A stretch of 23,878 nt of DNA from Enterocloster asparagiformis (GTDB lineage Bacteria > Bacillota > Clostridia > Lachnospirales > Lachnospiraceae): contig JAGZSY010000048.1 in the NCBI GenBank assembly GCA_018380885.1, forward strand, positions 1 to 23,878. Direction: 5' to 3'. Every line of letters starts with the position of its first letter. The first letter of the stretch is position 1. The notes under the pieces were generated by a model. The model was not told the DNA's origin. It was given only the letters and a program-made list of their open reading frames with translations, and made no database searches. The position numbers and the translations under genes were made by a program. Of this stretch, positions 1-8,937 are shown piece by piece.

Positions 1-378
1 CAGCACGATACTTTGCGTTTTAGCTCCAACCAGGGTGTAACCCATAATGACTGGGGCCGTCTCGTCGTAGGTTTTTCCGAAGGTCTTGTTCGTTCTCGTA
101 TCCGCTGCTTTCAGGACCTTGTTCGTATCCTTCTCCAAGTAGTTCACCTTGTAACTCACATCTTTTTTCGCTGTGTAGTAGAAAGTGATCTCCTTGTTGT
201 ACGAATCCAGCGTGATGCTCTGCTTTGCGCTCCCCTCTACCATGTAGCCGGTAATGGTCGCCGCATTCTCCTCGTAGGTCTCTCCAAAGGTCTTTCCGGT
301 CACCGTTTTCGCAGTCTCCAGTACCTTATTGGTTCCCTTCTCGAGGTAATTTACCTTATAGCTGACATCTTTCTTCGC
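1..378 (-). repeat. Tandem MucBP-like repeats in the surface protein
   Basis: Two consecutive repeats of about 69 codons share the pattern KDVSYKVNYLEK-TNKVL, then TFG-TY, then a GY motif and K-QSI-L. The DNA coding for the KKDVSYKVNY part recurs at about 149-171 and 355-378, giving a period near 206-207 bases. The second copy runs off the window edge, so the copy number is unknown. MucBP repeats (Pfam PF06458) are typical of mucin-binding and other Gram-positive surface proteins. Confidence 0.75.
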
Positions 379-3300
379 TTCAAACTTCGCATAGAAAGTC
401 GTTCCATCCACCCAGCCGTTCGACGGCCGGTCCGGCTTAAATTTACTATCACTACTTACAAGATTGGTACATGCCGAATCTGCATACCAGCCGGCAAACT
501 TATAACCAGTTACCGCCGTTGCGGTCGATCCCTTTGCCACTCCGGTCTCAGGGTTCACGCTCTCGTTGGCCGGTCTGACGTTTCCGCTGCCCACCACCTG
601 ATAATATATTGATACGCTGTTCTTCTCTTTCCACTGCGCATAGAGTGTGATTGTCGTATCCATCTTGATCCAGTCTCCTGCACCATACGATGTACCACTT
701 CCATCCGCCGCCGTGTTCCAACCGGTAAATTCATATCCAGGCCACCTCAATGTGTTCTGGTCCGATACGTTTTTCCATTCTCCCTTTGTGCACTGCACAC
801 TATCCGGAGCCAGACCATATTCAGAACCCGAAGGAGCACCATTTCTGTCATAGTTCAAATATACATTTTCATACTGACGTACCACGCCGTCGATATGCCA
901 TGCGTTGTCATTTCTCTGATCCTTGATTACATACCATGCAACGTATTCCGTCGCAGGATTCCAGTATCTGTTACCGACGTTATAAAGATTAACTTCCGTG
1001 TAAAAATAATCCTTTAAAGCAGCCTTTACATTTTCCACTCCGGCAACCGTATGAATCGGGCTGAAATATTTCAACAGATCAACGGATTTTCCTGATACCA
1101 GATATTCATATCCCTCATATCGAATTGCCGGTTCATCCGGAATCGTTCCGTCTTTTCGGATCGCAATCGTCACTTTTCCATAGACCGATCCGCTGCTTTT
1201 CGCCCAAACCGCATGTAGGGTGGTGTCCTTTAAAGGCATTTCATAAGTGCTTCCCAGTAAAAAGTATCCTGAATACTGAGCGCCTTCCCTTACAGCGCTT
1301 GAATCGCTGCTGGTCGACCATCCTAACAGTTGATAACCGTTACGGGACAATCCCGCTCCATCCGGCAGCGTAACCATCGCGCCCGCCTTATCCCGGATCG
1401 GATCAACTGTTTTGCTTCCTGTGTAGCCGCCCAAGTCAAACGTCAGCTGTACCCTGTTATCTTTATAAATAAAGGTAACCTCTGAATTATTATCTAATTC
1501 ATACCATGAAGTTCCCCAAGTAGGCTTGTATTCAAAAAACTGGCTCTTATTCTTGGTTCTGTATCTCAGGCTGCTGATCTCAGTGTCAAAATAACTGCCC
1601 TTGATCACAGCTTTGTCAAAGGTATACCCATCCGCCACATTTTTGATCACAGCTGCTGCAATTGTTTCAACAGAAACTGACGTTTCATTGCTAAACGCAT
1701 AGTTAACCGCTGTTCCACTCAGAGAACCGCCGTTTGCATCCTCCAAACTAATTTGAAGAGTTGTCTTGGCCTGACCGTTCTTATGTGTAAACACTACGGA
1801 ATACGTCGAAAAGTGCTCCGCCTCAAAGGCCACTGCCGCAACGCTCTCTTCACCCGTCACCTCCACGGGCTCCGTCACTGCCTCAACTGAAATGACATCT
1901 TCAGCCGTAACCTTTGCCTGCGCTTCGTCCTCTTTGGTGGTTTCAACGTACATGATCTCTACAACATCGGCTTCCTTACTGTGTTTCTCAACCGGAGCAC
2001 CGGTAAAGGTCACCTGCACCGAGCCGCTCCAAATCTGATCATCCAGTTTGTGGCCGTTTTGATCCAGCAGGTCGATATTATAAGATAAGGCAGCAACTAC
2101 TTCTTTCTGCTCGCCAGCCTCAGCCGCCTCATTTTCCACATTCGCCTTAATAACGTCGTCGATTCCAGTCACAATACTGGCCGCCGCCTTAACGCCAACC
2201 GGAAGAACGCCTTCTTCCGCGTACAGGTGAATAATGGTTCCGTCGCTCATGGGAAGGGTTGCGGAGAATTCCGGATGCTCGCCGCTCTCCACCATCGCCA
2301 CCCCAATCTCCTGCTCCTCATACACATCCGGAACAGTAAACCAGGCGGTCTGCGATCCGTCGTCGTTGTCGGTCACGGAATCAGCAATCAGCTCCTCGCC
2401 GTTGGCGGTCACTGTCTCAATGGCATATCCGATCTGATTCTTAACGCCGAATACTAATGTCTCGCCTTCCTCCACGCCTCTCGGTCCGTCCACGATGCGG
2501 GCGCTGGCCTTGGGCTCAATATCATATGTAACTTTGTATCCCTCAAAATCATCCAGGGCTTTCATCTGGTTCAGTGTCATGGAATACGCTTTTGCAGTGC
2601 TGCAATATCCCATTCCCACCAGGTCGGAGGTGGTGGCTGCCGACACGTTATCTTCCGGCTTCTGCTCTTCCGGCTTGGTCTGTGTCCCCTCGGACGGGGT
2701 CGCCGGGGGAACAATCGTTACAACCGACTCCTGGGGAAGCTCTTCTTCCGGTTCCTGAGGTACATTTCCTTCAGGCGTCTCAGCCGGCTGCTCGGGATTC
2801 TGGTCCTCGCCTGCCGCCGGTGCTTCCGGAGCAGGGGCTGTGTTCTCATCCGCGGGATCCTGGGGAGTCGTCACATCCTCGGTTGTGTTTTCATCCGGTG
2901 TGGTTACCACATCTCCGGTCGCCGGTGCATCGGCTGCCGGTTCATCCGCTTTGGGCTCCTCAGCTTTCGGCTCCTCCGCGGGAGTTTCAACTGCCGGCTC
3001 CTCCGCGGGGGCATCCGCTGCCGGGGTGTCCGGTACGTCCGCCGGCTGTTCCTTCTGGCTGTCGTCAGCGGGAGCGGCCTCGCCGTTCTCGTTGTCCGTT
3101 ACAACCGGTGCGTAGTGGCGGATCACGGAAGCTACGGGCTCGGCGTTGTCCTCAGGCTCTGCCGCTTCTTCAGGTTCTGCCGCTTTCTCAGGCTCAGCTT
3201 CCGCTTCCGGCTCGGCTTCCTGATCAGGTGCCTCCGCCTCAGGCGCCGCTTCCTCCTGGTTTCCGGTATCCGGTGCCTGAACCTCACCGTCGGGCGCCGC

Positions 3301-4089
3301 GGTATTTTCCTGCTCAGCCTGCTGGTTGTTCTCGCCGTCGGTTACATTCTGATCCGGTGCGGCAGCATTTTCTTTATCTATATTGTCCTGTGCCGCATCG
3401 CCGGTTCCCTGGTCATCCGCGGGAGCCGCATTTTCATTGTTCTGATTGGAGTCATTGGAATTCGTATTTTCTTTCTCTGCATTGGAAGAAGTTGCCTTGT
3501 CAGCATCCTGCTTGGGCTGATCGGGGATGACGTTTACTTCCTCATCTCCAAATGCAGACTCGTAACTGCGGATTGTGACGCTTTTGGTCTTCTTCACTTT
3601 CTCAACGCCGTCAACTGTACGTGTGATGTTGGTGGAGCAACGGATCGTCTCGTCCCCGTTGTTGATATACAGGAACAGAATCTCCTCGTCGCCGGTCACC
3701 ATGTACATGTCGTCAGCGTTTTCCGGGAGGCGAACAAAAATTCTTAGCTCAGAACTTATACCCCCCCCCCCGTCAATTTCAGGGTACGCTTCATAAAGTT
3801 TTCCCTCTCCAAAAAAGAGTTTCTCAAACTGTTCTACCTTACCATTGGTAAAGTCGAGATCCTCCGGTGTAACCTCGTTGCCGCCGGCAATGGCCTCCTC
3901 AACTGCACGCACCAGCTCTGAACCGGTCAATTCAAATACAACCGATTCGCTTGTGCCAGCAAATGCCACGCTGAGATCCGAACCAACGTTGGTCAGAATC
4001 ATCGCTGCCGCCAGCAGGAAGGCCAACAATCTTTTTTGAGCGCTGTAGACATTTTTAACAAACGCTCTTTGCCTTGTTCGTCTTTCCAT
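1..4089 (-). CDS. Large secreted repeat-containing surface protein, 3' end outside window
   Basis: The frame is open from the ATG at 4089 to the window edge (1363 codons, no stop on reading every line), so the C-terminus and any cell-wall anchor are not visible. A long basic N-terminus (MERRTRQRAFVKN) leads into a hydrophobic stretch and a likely signal-peptide cleavage after VAFA near residue 43. A short globular part follows. Next is an Ala/Pro/Glu/Asp-rich linker, roughly residues 187-484, built from units such as AEEPKAEEPKADEP. Then comes a beta-rich region (about 600-780) ending FEAEHFSTYSVVF, of a kind seen in clostridial adhesins. After it are Flg_new/InlB B-type repeats (LLGWSTSS...LHAVW; FTGWNTAADG...LYAQW; FAGWYAD...FYAKF) and at least two MucBP-like repeats. 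Such proteins usually act in mucin or host-surface attachment; here that is inference. The ribosome site AGGAG lies 9 bases before the ATG. An 11-G tract falls at residues 107-110. Confidence 0.9.
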   Translation of the reverse strand, partial: MERRTRQRAFVKNVYSAQKRLLAFLLAAAMILTNVGSDLSVAFAGTSESVVFELTGSELVRAVEEAIAGGNEVTPEDLDFTNGKVEQFEKLFFGEGKLYEAYPEIDGGGGISSELRIFVRLPENADDMYMVTGDEEILFLYINNGDETIRCSTNITRTVDGVEKVKKTKSVTIRSYESAFGDEEVNVIPDQPKQDADKATSSNAEKENTNSNDSNQNNENAAPADDQGTGDAAQDNIDKENAAAPDQNVTDGENNQQAEQENTAAPDGEVQAPDTGNQEEAAPEAEAPDQEAEPEAEAEPEKAAEPEEAAEPEDNAEPVASVIRHYAPVVTDNENGEAAPADDSQKEQPADVPDTPAADAPAEEPAVETPAEEPKAEEPKADEPAADAPATGDVVTTPDENTTEDVTTPQDPADENTAPAPEAPAAGEDQNPEQPAETPEGNVPQEPEEELPQESVVTIVPPATPSEGTQTKPEEQKPEDNVSAATTSDLVGMGYCSTAKAYSMTLNQMKALDDFEGYKVTYDIEPKASARIVDGPRGVEEGETLVFGVKNQIGYAIETVTANGEELIADSVTDNDDGSQTAWFTVPDVYEEQEIGVAMVESGEHPEFSATLPMSDGTIIHLYAEEGVLPVGVKAAASIVTGIDDVIKANVENEAAEAGEQKEVVAALSYNIDLLDQNGHKLDDQIWSGSVQVTFTGAPVEKHSKEADVVEIMYVETTKEDEAQAKVTAEDVISVEAVTEPVEVTGEESVAAVAFEAEHFSTYSVVFTHKNGQAKTTLQISLEDANGGSLSGTAVNYAFSNETSVSVETIAAAVIKNVADGYTFDKAVIKGSYFDTEISSLRYRTKNKSQFFEYKPTWGTSWYELDNNSEVTFIYKDNRVQLTFDLGGYTGSKTVDPIRDKAGAMVTLPDGAGLSRNGYQLLGWSTSSDSSAVREGAQYSGYFLLGSTYEMPLKDTTLHAVWAKSSGSVYGKVTIAIRKDGTIPDEPAIRYEGYEYLVSGKSVDLLKYFSPIHTVAGVENVKAALKDYFYTEVNLYNVGNRYWNPATEYVAWYVIKDQRNDNAWHIDGVVRQYENVYLNYDRNGAPSGSEYGLAPDSVQCTKGEWKNVSDQNTLRWPGYEFTGWNTAADGSGTSYGAGDWIKMDTTITLYAQWKEKNSVSIYYQVVGSGNVRPANESVNPETGVAKGSTATAVTGYKFAGWYADSACTNLVSSDSKFKPDRPSNGWVDGTTFYAKFEAKKDVSYKVNYLEKGTNKVLETAKTVTGKTFGETYEENAATITGYMVEGSAKQSITLDSYNKEITFYYTAKKDVSYKVNYLEKDTNKVLKAADTRTNKTFGKTYDETAPVIMGYTLVGAKTQSIVL
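3761..3771 (-). repeat. 11-base G homopolymer inside the surface-protein gene
   Basis: Eleven C on the plus strand are eleven G on the coding strand, encoding glycines 107-110. As given, the frame continues GGT ATA AGT TCT GAG. With ten G the frame reads GTA TAA and stops. With twelve it reads TAT AAG TTC TGA and stops. A one-base slip either way would therefore end the protein at about 110-115 residues. It is the longest G/C run in the window. It may be a phase-variation tract, or its length may be a sequencing artefact. Confidence 0.85.
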
Positions 4090-4148
4090 ACCTTTGTTCT
4101 CCTCTCATATTTTGCCGCTGAATTCCAATCATCCAATGTACTGATCTA

Positions 4149-4181
4149 ACTATATCAAATAGAGGTTACAAACCGGTTACA
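4149..4181 (-). promoter_or_regulatory. Putative promoter with 11-bp-spaced direct repeats for the surface-protein gene
   Basis: On the minus strand a -10-like TATAGT (4149-4154) lies about 60 bases before the start codon. Two perfect TGTAACC copies (4175-4181 and 4164-4170) sit just upstream, 11 bases apart, where a -35 element would be expected, and no good -35 is present. Tandem half-sites one helical turn apart overlapping the -35 are typical of OmpR/PhoB-family response regulators. Assignment to such a regulator is inference. Confidence 0.4.
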
Positions 4182-4303
4182 TTTTGAATTTTTAACAAAA
4201 TTTCTCTTACAAAGTTTTTAATACTTTCTAAATTTTCCTCATCATCTGTTTTCCAACCTTAAAACAGCAGGACAAGCTGCGTCCCCGCCCCTCCGTTTCA
4301 ATG

Positions 4304-4361
4304 CAAAAAAAGCCCGTCCCACCGCGTGTTTGATCAGATTGACACCGCGGTTGAACGGACT
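4304..4361 (-). terminator. Rho-independent terminator downstream of the DUF6106-like gene
   Basis: Read on the minus strand, a long slightly imperfect stem (AGTCCGTTCAACCGCGGTGT with ACACGCGGTGGGACGGGCT) closes a 12-base loop and is followed by a run of seven T. It lies about 25 bases beyond the stop codon at 4386 and insulates that gene from the surface-protein gene. Apart from this terminator and the promoter at 4149-4181, I see nothing else in 4090-4385. Confidence 0.85.
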
Positions 4362-4385
4362 TTCTTCCTATTATAATATAAAACG

Positions 4386-4883
4386 TCACTTCACTAACTT
4401 TCCGGGGATGCTGTGACGCAATGCGCGCAGAATCTTTTCGTTGGGCTCAAACACGACCTTCACGCAATCGGCGCCCTGCTGGTAGATCAGCGCGTAGGTC
4501 TTGGCCCCGCTGTGACCGGAGCTGCAATCCTTCACCTTCATTCCTGTTTTCTCGTAATCCTTCAGCATGTAAGAGTCCGAGGGAGCCACAAACTGAATTT
4601 CCTCTTTTTTACAGTCCAGGACTTTTTTCCTGCGGGAACGAGCCAGAATCCGGTCAATGGAAATATCTCCCTCCACCACCAGATACTCAAATTCCACACT
4701 CAGGTTGATAAACACAAAATAGGCGGCAATCCCCACCACAATCAACAGGATCACGCCAAAAGCTGTTTGCATGGCGGTCAGCAGCGAGATCAGGCACAGT
4801 ACCGCCATCAAAATCTTCACCGGAATCGCGTAGATCGGATCCTTGCGTTTTACCAGCCACTCTGCGTATGCGTCATCGTTCAT
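4386..4883 (-). CDS. DUF6106-like small membrane protein
   Basis: A 165-residue protein starting MNDDAYAEWLVKRK. Two closely spaced hydrophobic segments at about residues 20-60 (IPVKILMAVLCLISLL and a Val/Ile-rich run to FVFINL) suggest a membrane hairpin. A soluble tail with YLVVEGDISIDRI, SRRKKVLD and VVFEPNEKILRALR follows. The layout and the SIDRI-RSRRK and FEPNEK motifs match my recollection of the uncharacterised DUF6106 family common in Lachnospiraceae; function is unknown. The ribosome site AAGGAG sits about 8 bases before the ATG. No convincing own promoter was seen in the 116 bases after groEL, so it may be reached by read-through from the chaperonin operon. It ends before a strong terminator. 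Confidence 0.8.
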   Translation of the reverse strand: MNDDAYAEWLVKRKDPIYAIPVKILMAVLCLISLLTAMQTAFGVILLIVVGIAAYFVFINLSVEFEYLVVEGDISIDRILARSRRKKVLDCKKEEIQFVAPSDSYMLKDYEKTGMKVKDCSSGHSGAKTYALIYQQGADCVKVVFEPNEKILRALRHSIPGKLVK

Positions 4884-4937
4884 TCATATTTCTCCTTCTC
4901 ATGTTGTGAAATAAGCACGGACCCCAAACCCACAGAC

Positions 4938-4975
4938 GGGCGGCCCGGTTGAGCCTTACTGCTCCCGGGCCGCCC
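4938..4975 (-). terminator. GC-rich hairpin after groEL, possible terminator without U-tract
   Basis: A perfect 11-bp stem (GGGCGGCCCGG at 4938-4948 with CCGGGCCGCCC at 4965-4975) with a 16-base loop starts about 25 bases after the groEL stop. No T-run follows on the minus strand, so it may be a weak terminator, a transcript stabiliser, or a partial barrier before the downstream gene. Confidence 0.5.
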
Positions 4976-4999
4976 TGATATCATGGTCAATTTATCTGA

Positions 5000-6625
<1,626 letters not shown>

Positions 6626-6689
6626 TCATCTACCTCCAAATATTGTTTTCTATATCGCGTATTTTGAATTTATTGTAATAATGATCGGA

Positions 6690-6974
6690 TTATTCAACAA
6701 CAGCTAAAATATCATTCTGCTTTACAATCACGTACTTGTCATCCTCAAGCTCCACTTCGGTGCCGGAATACTTGGAATAAATTACCTTATCGCCGACCTT
6801 AACCTGCATGGTCACTTCCTTGCCGTCGATCACACCGCCGGGTCCAACTGCGATAACCTCCGCCTGCTGGGGTTTCTCCTTTGCCGCGCCGGGAAGCACG
6901 ATACCGGATTTTGTGGTCTCTTCTGCTACTAACTGCTTTAACACTACCTTGTCAAACAATGGTACTAACTTCAT
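6690..6974 (-). CDS. groES: Co-chaperonin GroES (Hsp10)
   Basis: A 94-residue GroES that caps the GroEL chamber as a heptameric lid. It starts MKLVPLFDKVVLKQL and contains the mobile loop EETTKSGIVLPGAAKEKPQQ at about residues 18-37, which docks onto GroEL. It also shows the conserved VGDKVIYSKYSGTEVE segment and the KQNDILAVVE C-terminus. It is the first gene of the groES-groEL operon. An AAGGAGG ribosome site lies 5-6 bases before the ATG. A leader of about 90 bases separates it from the CIRCE operator, so HrcA repression is expected. Confidence 0.98.
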   Translation of the reverse strand: MKLVPLFDKVVLKQLVAEETTKSGIVLPGAAKEKPQQAEVIAVGPGGVIDGKEVTMQVKVGDKVIYSKYSGTEVELEDDKYVIVKQNDILAVVE

Positions 6975-7067
6975 GATGAATTCCTCCTTGCAATCAGTTC
7001 TGTTTTTTTCTTTTCAGGTTTGTGCAACCCCTTTGTTTACTCACATCATATGTTATAACACCAGTTA

Positions 7068-7094
7068 TTAGCACTGTCAAGAGTTGAGTGCTAA
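7068..7094 (-). promoter_or_regulatory. CIRCE operator (HrcA-binding site)
   Basis: TTAGCACTG, a 9-base spacer and GAGTGCTAA form the CIRCE inverted repeat, with one arm position (G for C) differing from the consensus. It sits just downstream of the groES promoter -10, as expected for HrcA repression. HrcA itself is not encoded in the window. Confidence 0.95.
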
Positions 7095-7104
7095 TTTTCT
7101 TAGA

Positions 7105-7134
7105 ATTTTATTTTTTTTTTACATTTTCCTGCAA
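7105..7134 (-). promoter_or_regulatory. groES-groEL promoter with an A10 tract in its spacer
   Basis: On the minus strand TTGCAG (-35, 7129-7134) and TAAAAT (-10, 7105-7110) are separated by 18 bases. Ten of those are an uninterrupted A-run (T-run at 7111-7120 on the plus strand). The start of transcription would fall just before the CIRCE operator. Confidence 0.7.
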
Positions 7135-7217
7135 TTCCCTTCCTTTTTTTCTGCTTTCGTATTACAATAATACTAATGTAGTCTAAAGACTGAATCACAG
7201 TGAAAGGGGTTTTCAAT

Positions 7218-7871
7218 ATGGCTAAGAAGGGATTCGGGAAATTTATCGCATTCGCAGCAGTCACAGGAGCTGTAGCGGCCAGCGTTTCCTACGTGCTTCG
7301 ATACAAGACGTTCCACAGTGAACTGGAGAAGGACTTCCGCGAGTTTGAGGATGGGGAGGATGAATCCGGCGAGGACGGCGAGGAGCGCACCGTGGACCCG
7401 CGCCGCACTGACCGCAATTATATTTCCCTTCACGCCAGCAAGGATGAATTCAAGCTGGCAGCTAAGGACATGGCGGAAGCCACCAAAAACGTGCTGAAGG
7501 ACGCCGGGGCCGTCATCTCCGACACAGCCCACGAGGCGGTATCCGCAGCCGTGGACACGGCGCACATCGCGCTCACCGCAGTGAAAAACAAGCGCTCCGA
7601 GCTGGACGAGGAATCGGACGGCGACGAGGACAACGACACGGACCTGTTTGAGGACGAGGGTTTCTTAGACGACGACTATGTGGACGACGACGATCTGTTC
7701 GACTACTCCCGCACGGAGAGCGACGGGGTGCCCGCCTGGAAGAAGCCTCTTCCCGAGGAGACGCCGGCACCGGCCCAGCCCGCCGAAGCTCCCGCTCCCG
7801 CAGACGATCCTTCCGAGCCTGACCGGACAGCCGGCGCGGTGAAGGTAACCATTGAGGAAGATACCATCTGA
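7218..7871 (+). CDS. Single-pass membrane protein with highly acidic tail, function unknown
   Basis: I place the start at the ATG at 7218 (217 residues), because AAAGGGG lies 8 bases upstream; an in-frame GTG at 7200 would include the ribosome site itself. The protein begins MAKKGFGKFIAFAAVTGAVAA, a short basic stretch followed by one hydrophobic segment resembling YtxH-like proteins. An amphipathic part (about 75-130; DMAEATKNVLKDAGAVI) looks helical. A very acidic stretch (about 135-175; DDDYVDDDDLFDY) and a Pro/Ala-rich tail follow, ending VKVTIEEDTI. It diverges from groES across a 240-base region containing CIRCE. AT-rich upstream DNA contains TACAAT at 7163-7168 but no clear -35. A strong terminator follows. 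I do not recognise a named family. Confidence 0.8.
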   Translation: MAKKGFGKFIAFAAVTGAVAASVSYVLRYKTFHSELEKDFREFEDGEDESGEDGEERTVDPRRTDRNYISLHASKDEFKLAAKDMAEATKNVLKDAGAVISDTAHEAVSAAVDTAHIALTAVKNKRSELDEESDGDEDNDTDLFEDEGFLDDDYVDDDDLFDYSRTESDGVPAWKKPLPEETPAPAQPAEAPAPADDPSEPDRTAGAVKVTIEEDTI

Positions 7872-7899
7872 GACAAACCGCAACCCGAAAAACAGTAAA

Positions 7900-7936
7900 A
7901 ACCACCCCCGCTCCCATAGGAAGGAGCGGGGGTTTT
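7900..7936. terminator. Bidirectional terminator between convergent genes
   Basis: A perfect 10-bp stem, CCCCCGCTCC (7905-7914) with GGAGCGGGGG (7923-7932), has an 8-base loop. It is followed by TTTT on the plus strand; on the minus strand it is followed by a T-run after a short GGTGG. It serves the plus-strand gene ending at 7871 and probably the minus-strand gene ending at 7980. Confidence 0.88.
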
Positions 7937-7944
7937 GTCGCGTA

Positions 7945-7965
7945 CCGCGGGCCGTCTGCCCGCGG
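7945..7965. other. Second GC hairpin beside the terminator
   Basis: CCGCGGGC and GCCCGCGG form a perfect 8-bp stem around a 5-base loop, eight bases from the terminator at 7900-7936 and 14 bases from the stop codon of the minus-strand gene. It has no T-run and may reinforce termination or protect the 3' end. Confidence 0.6.
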
Positions 7966-7979
7966 CTCCCTGTCCAATT

Positions 7980-8921
7980 TTAACCGTCGATATCCCAGAC
8001 CAGCAGATTCACCCACCTGGGCTGATTCATCTCCTCCCTGGTCAGGGCGTAGGCATAGGCGGGGTTGTCGTCGGCTTCCAGGTGGTAAAGCCCGTCCTCC
8101 GGTCCCTCCACCCATCGGTCGTCCGGCTGAATCACGCCCTCCTTCACCTCCAGCGTCCAGGTGGCCGTCTCGCCGTCCGAGCCCGTATTCGTGTAGGTGA
8201 CAGCTCCTTCCATCCGGCCGCGCACAAACCGCCCTTCCTTTCTCACCTCCACCGCCTCGCCCTGAGGCGGACCGTCATAGTAGCGGTACCCGGAAACTCC
8301 GGCGCCTTCCATGCGCCCGTCCTTCCAGATTCCCTCCGAGTAATCATATCTGGGTTTGTCCAGCTCCACCGCCTGCAGGGCCGTGCAGCTGCCCTCCGGC
8401 CCATTTGCCCCGAAGCTTCCGTAGAAAATGGTGGAGGCGCCGGTCAACACCAAGCCTTCCCCCTCCAGATCGGCGTGAAACTGCGCGCCGTCAAAGCGGT
8501 AGCGCTCCTCCTCAAACGTCTCGTAGAAAAGCCAGCTGAGGGTATCGCCGTCCGAAATCAGCTCCGCGGCGATCTTTTCCTTGTCCCCGGTCTCCACCGC
8601 GCTGTAAAGCCGTTTCACGGCCGCCAGCTCCTGTCCGTTCAGCTCCGGCGCCTGTGTCAGGGCGGCGAACCCGGCGCCTATGGCGGAACCCAGCCCGCCG
8701 CCCGCGGCTCTGCCGGTCATGTCCACACCCGCCCTGCCCAGCTCCCGGGGCGCCGCATTTCCGGGCGTCGCCCCATTTTCACCGCCTTCCTCCGTCCGGC
8801 TCCCATATTCCGTATTGGCGTCCCTGTCCGCTCCCGCTCCGTAGCCCTGGGCGGCCGCCCAGATACCATAGCCCAAAAGCACGCCCGCGGCCGCCGCCGC
8901 AATCTGTCTCTTCCGAATCAT
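7980..8921 (-). CDS. Predicted secreted or membrane-anchored protein with MORN-like repeats
   Basis: A 313-residue protein starting MIRKRQIAAAAAGVLLGYGIW, a basic and hydrophobic leader that is a signal peptide or membrane anchor. A low-complexity Gly/Ala/Glu stretch (about 26-90) is followed by a short helical segment (AVKRLYSAVETGDKEKIAAEL). Its C-terminal half contains toggling units such as YSEGIWKDGRMEGAG and VRKEGRFVRGRMEGAV, which resemble MORN repeats often found in membrane-associated or envelope proteins. Function is unknown. The start lies only 16 bases after the MocR-type regulator stop, with GAGAGGAC as a weak ribosome site, so the two genes are probably co-transcribed. Tandem hairpins follow its stop. 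Confidence 0.75.
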   Translation of the reverse strand: MIRKRQIAAAAAGVLLGYGIWAAAQGYGAGADRDANTEYGSRTEEGGENGATPGNAAPRELGRAGVDMTGRAAGGGLGSAIGAGFAALTQAPELNGQELAAVKRLYSAVETGDKEKIAAELISDGDTLSWLFYETFEEERYRFDGAQFHADLEGEGLVLTGASTIFYGSFGANGPEGSCTALQAVELDKPRYDYSEGIWKDGRMEGAGVSGYRYYDGPPQGEAVEVRKEGRFVRGRMEGAVTYTNTGSDGETATWTLEVKEGVIQPDDRWVEGPEDGLYHLEADDNPAYAYALTREEMNQPRWVNLLVWDIDG

Positions 8922-8937
8922 CTGTCCGTCCTCTCTG

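Noticed and set aside
2574..3530. 318-codon plus-strand frame rich in Pro and Arg
   Set aside because: It is the reverse of the Ala/Pro/Glu-rich linker of the surface protein, which has a complete frame, signal peptide and domains on the minus strand.
2600..3550. CRISPR-like or direct-repeat array suggested by recurring GGCTCC/CTCCG strings
   Set aside because: The repeats are irregular and follow the low-complexity Ala/Pro/Glu codons of the surface protein, with no constant repeat or spacer lengths.
3761..3771. Frameshift or pseudogene at the G11 run
   Set aside because: With the 11 bases given, the frame before and after the run is continuous (4089 to 1), so the gene is intact as sequenced.
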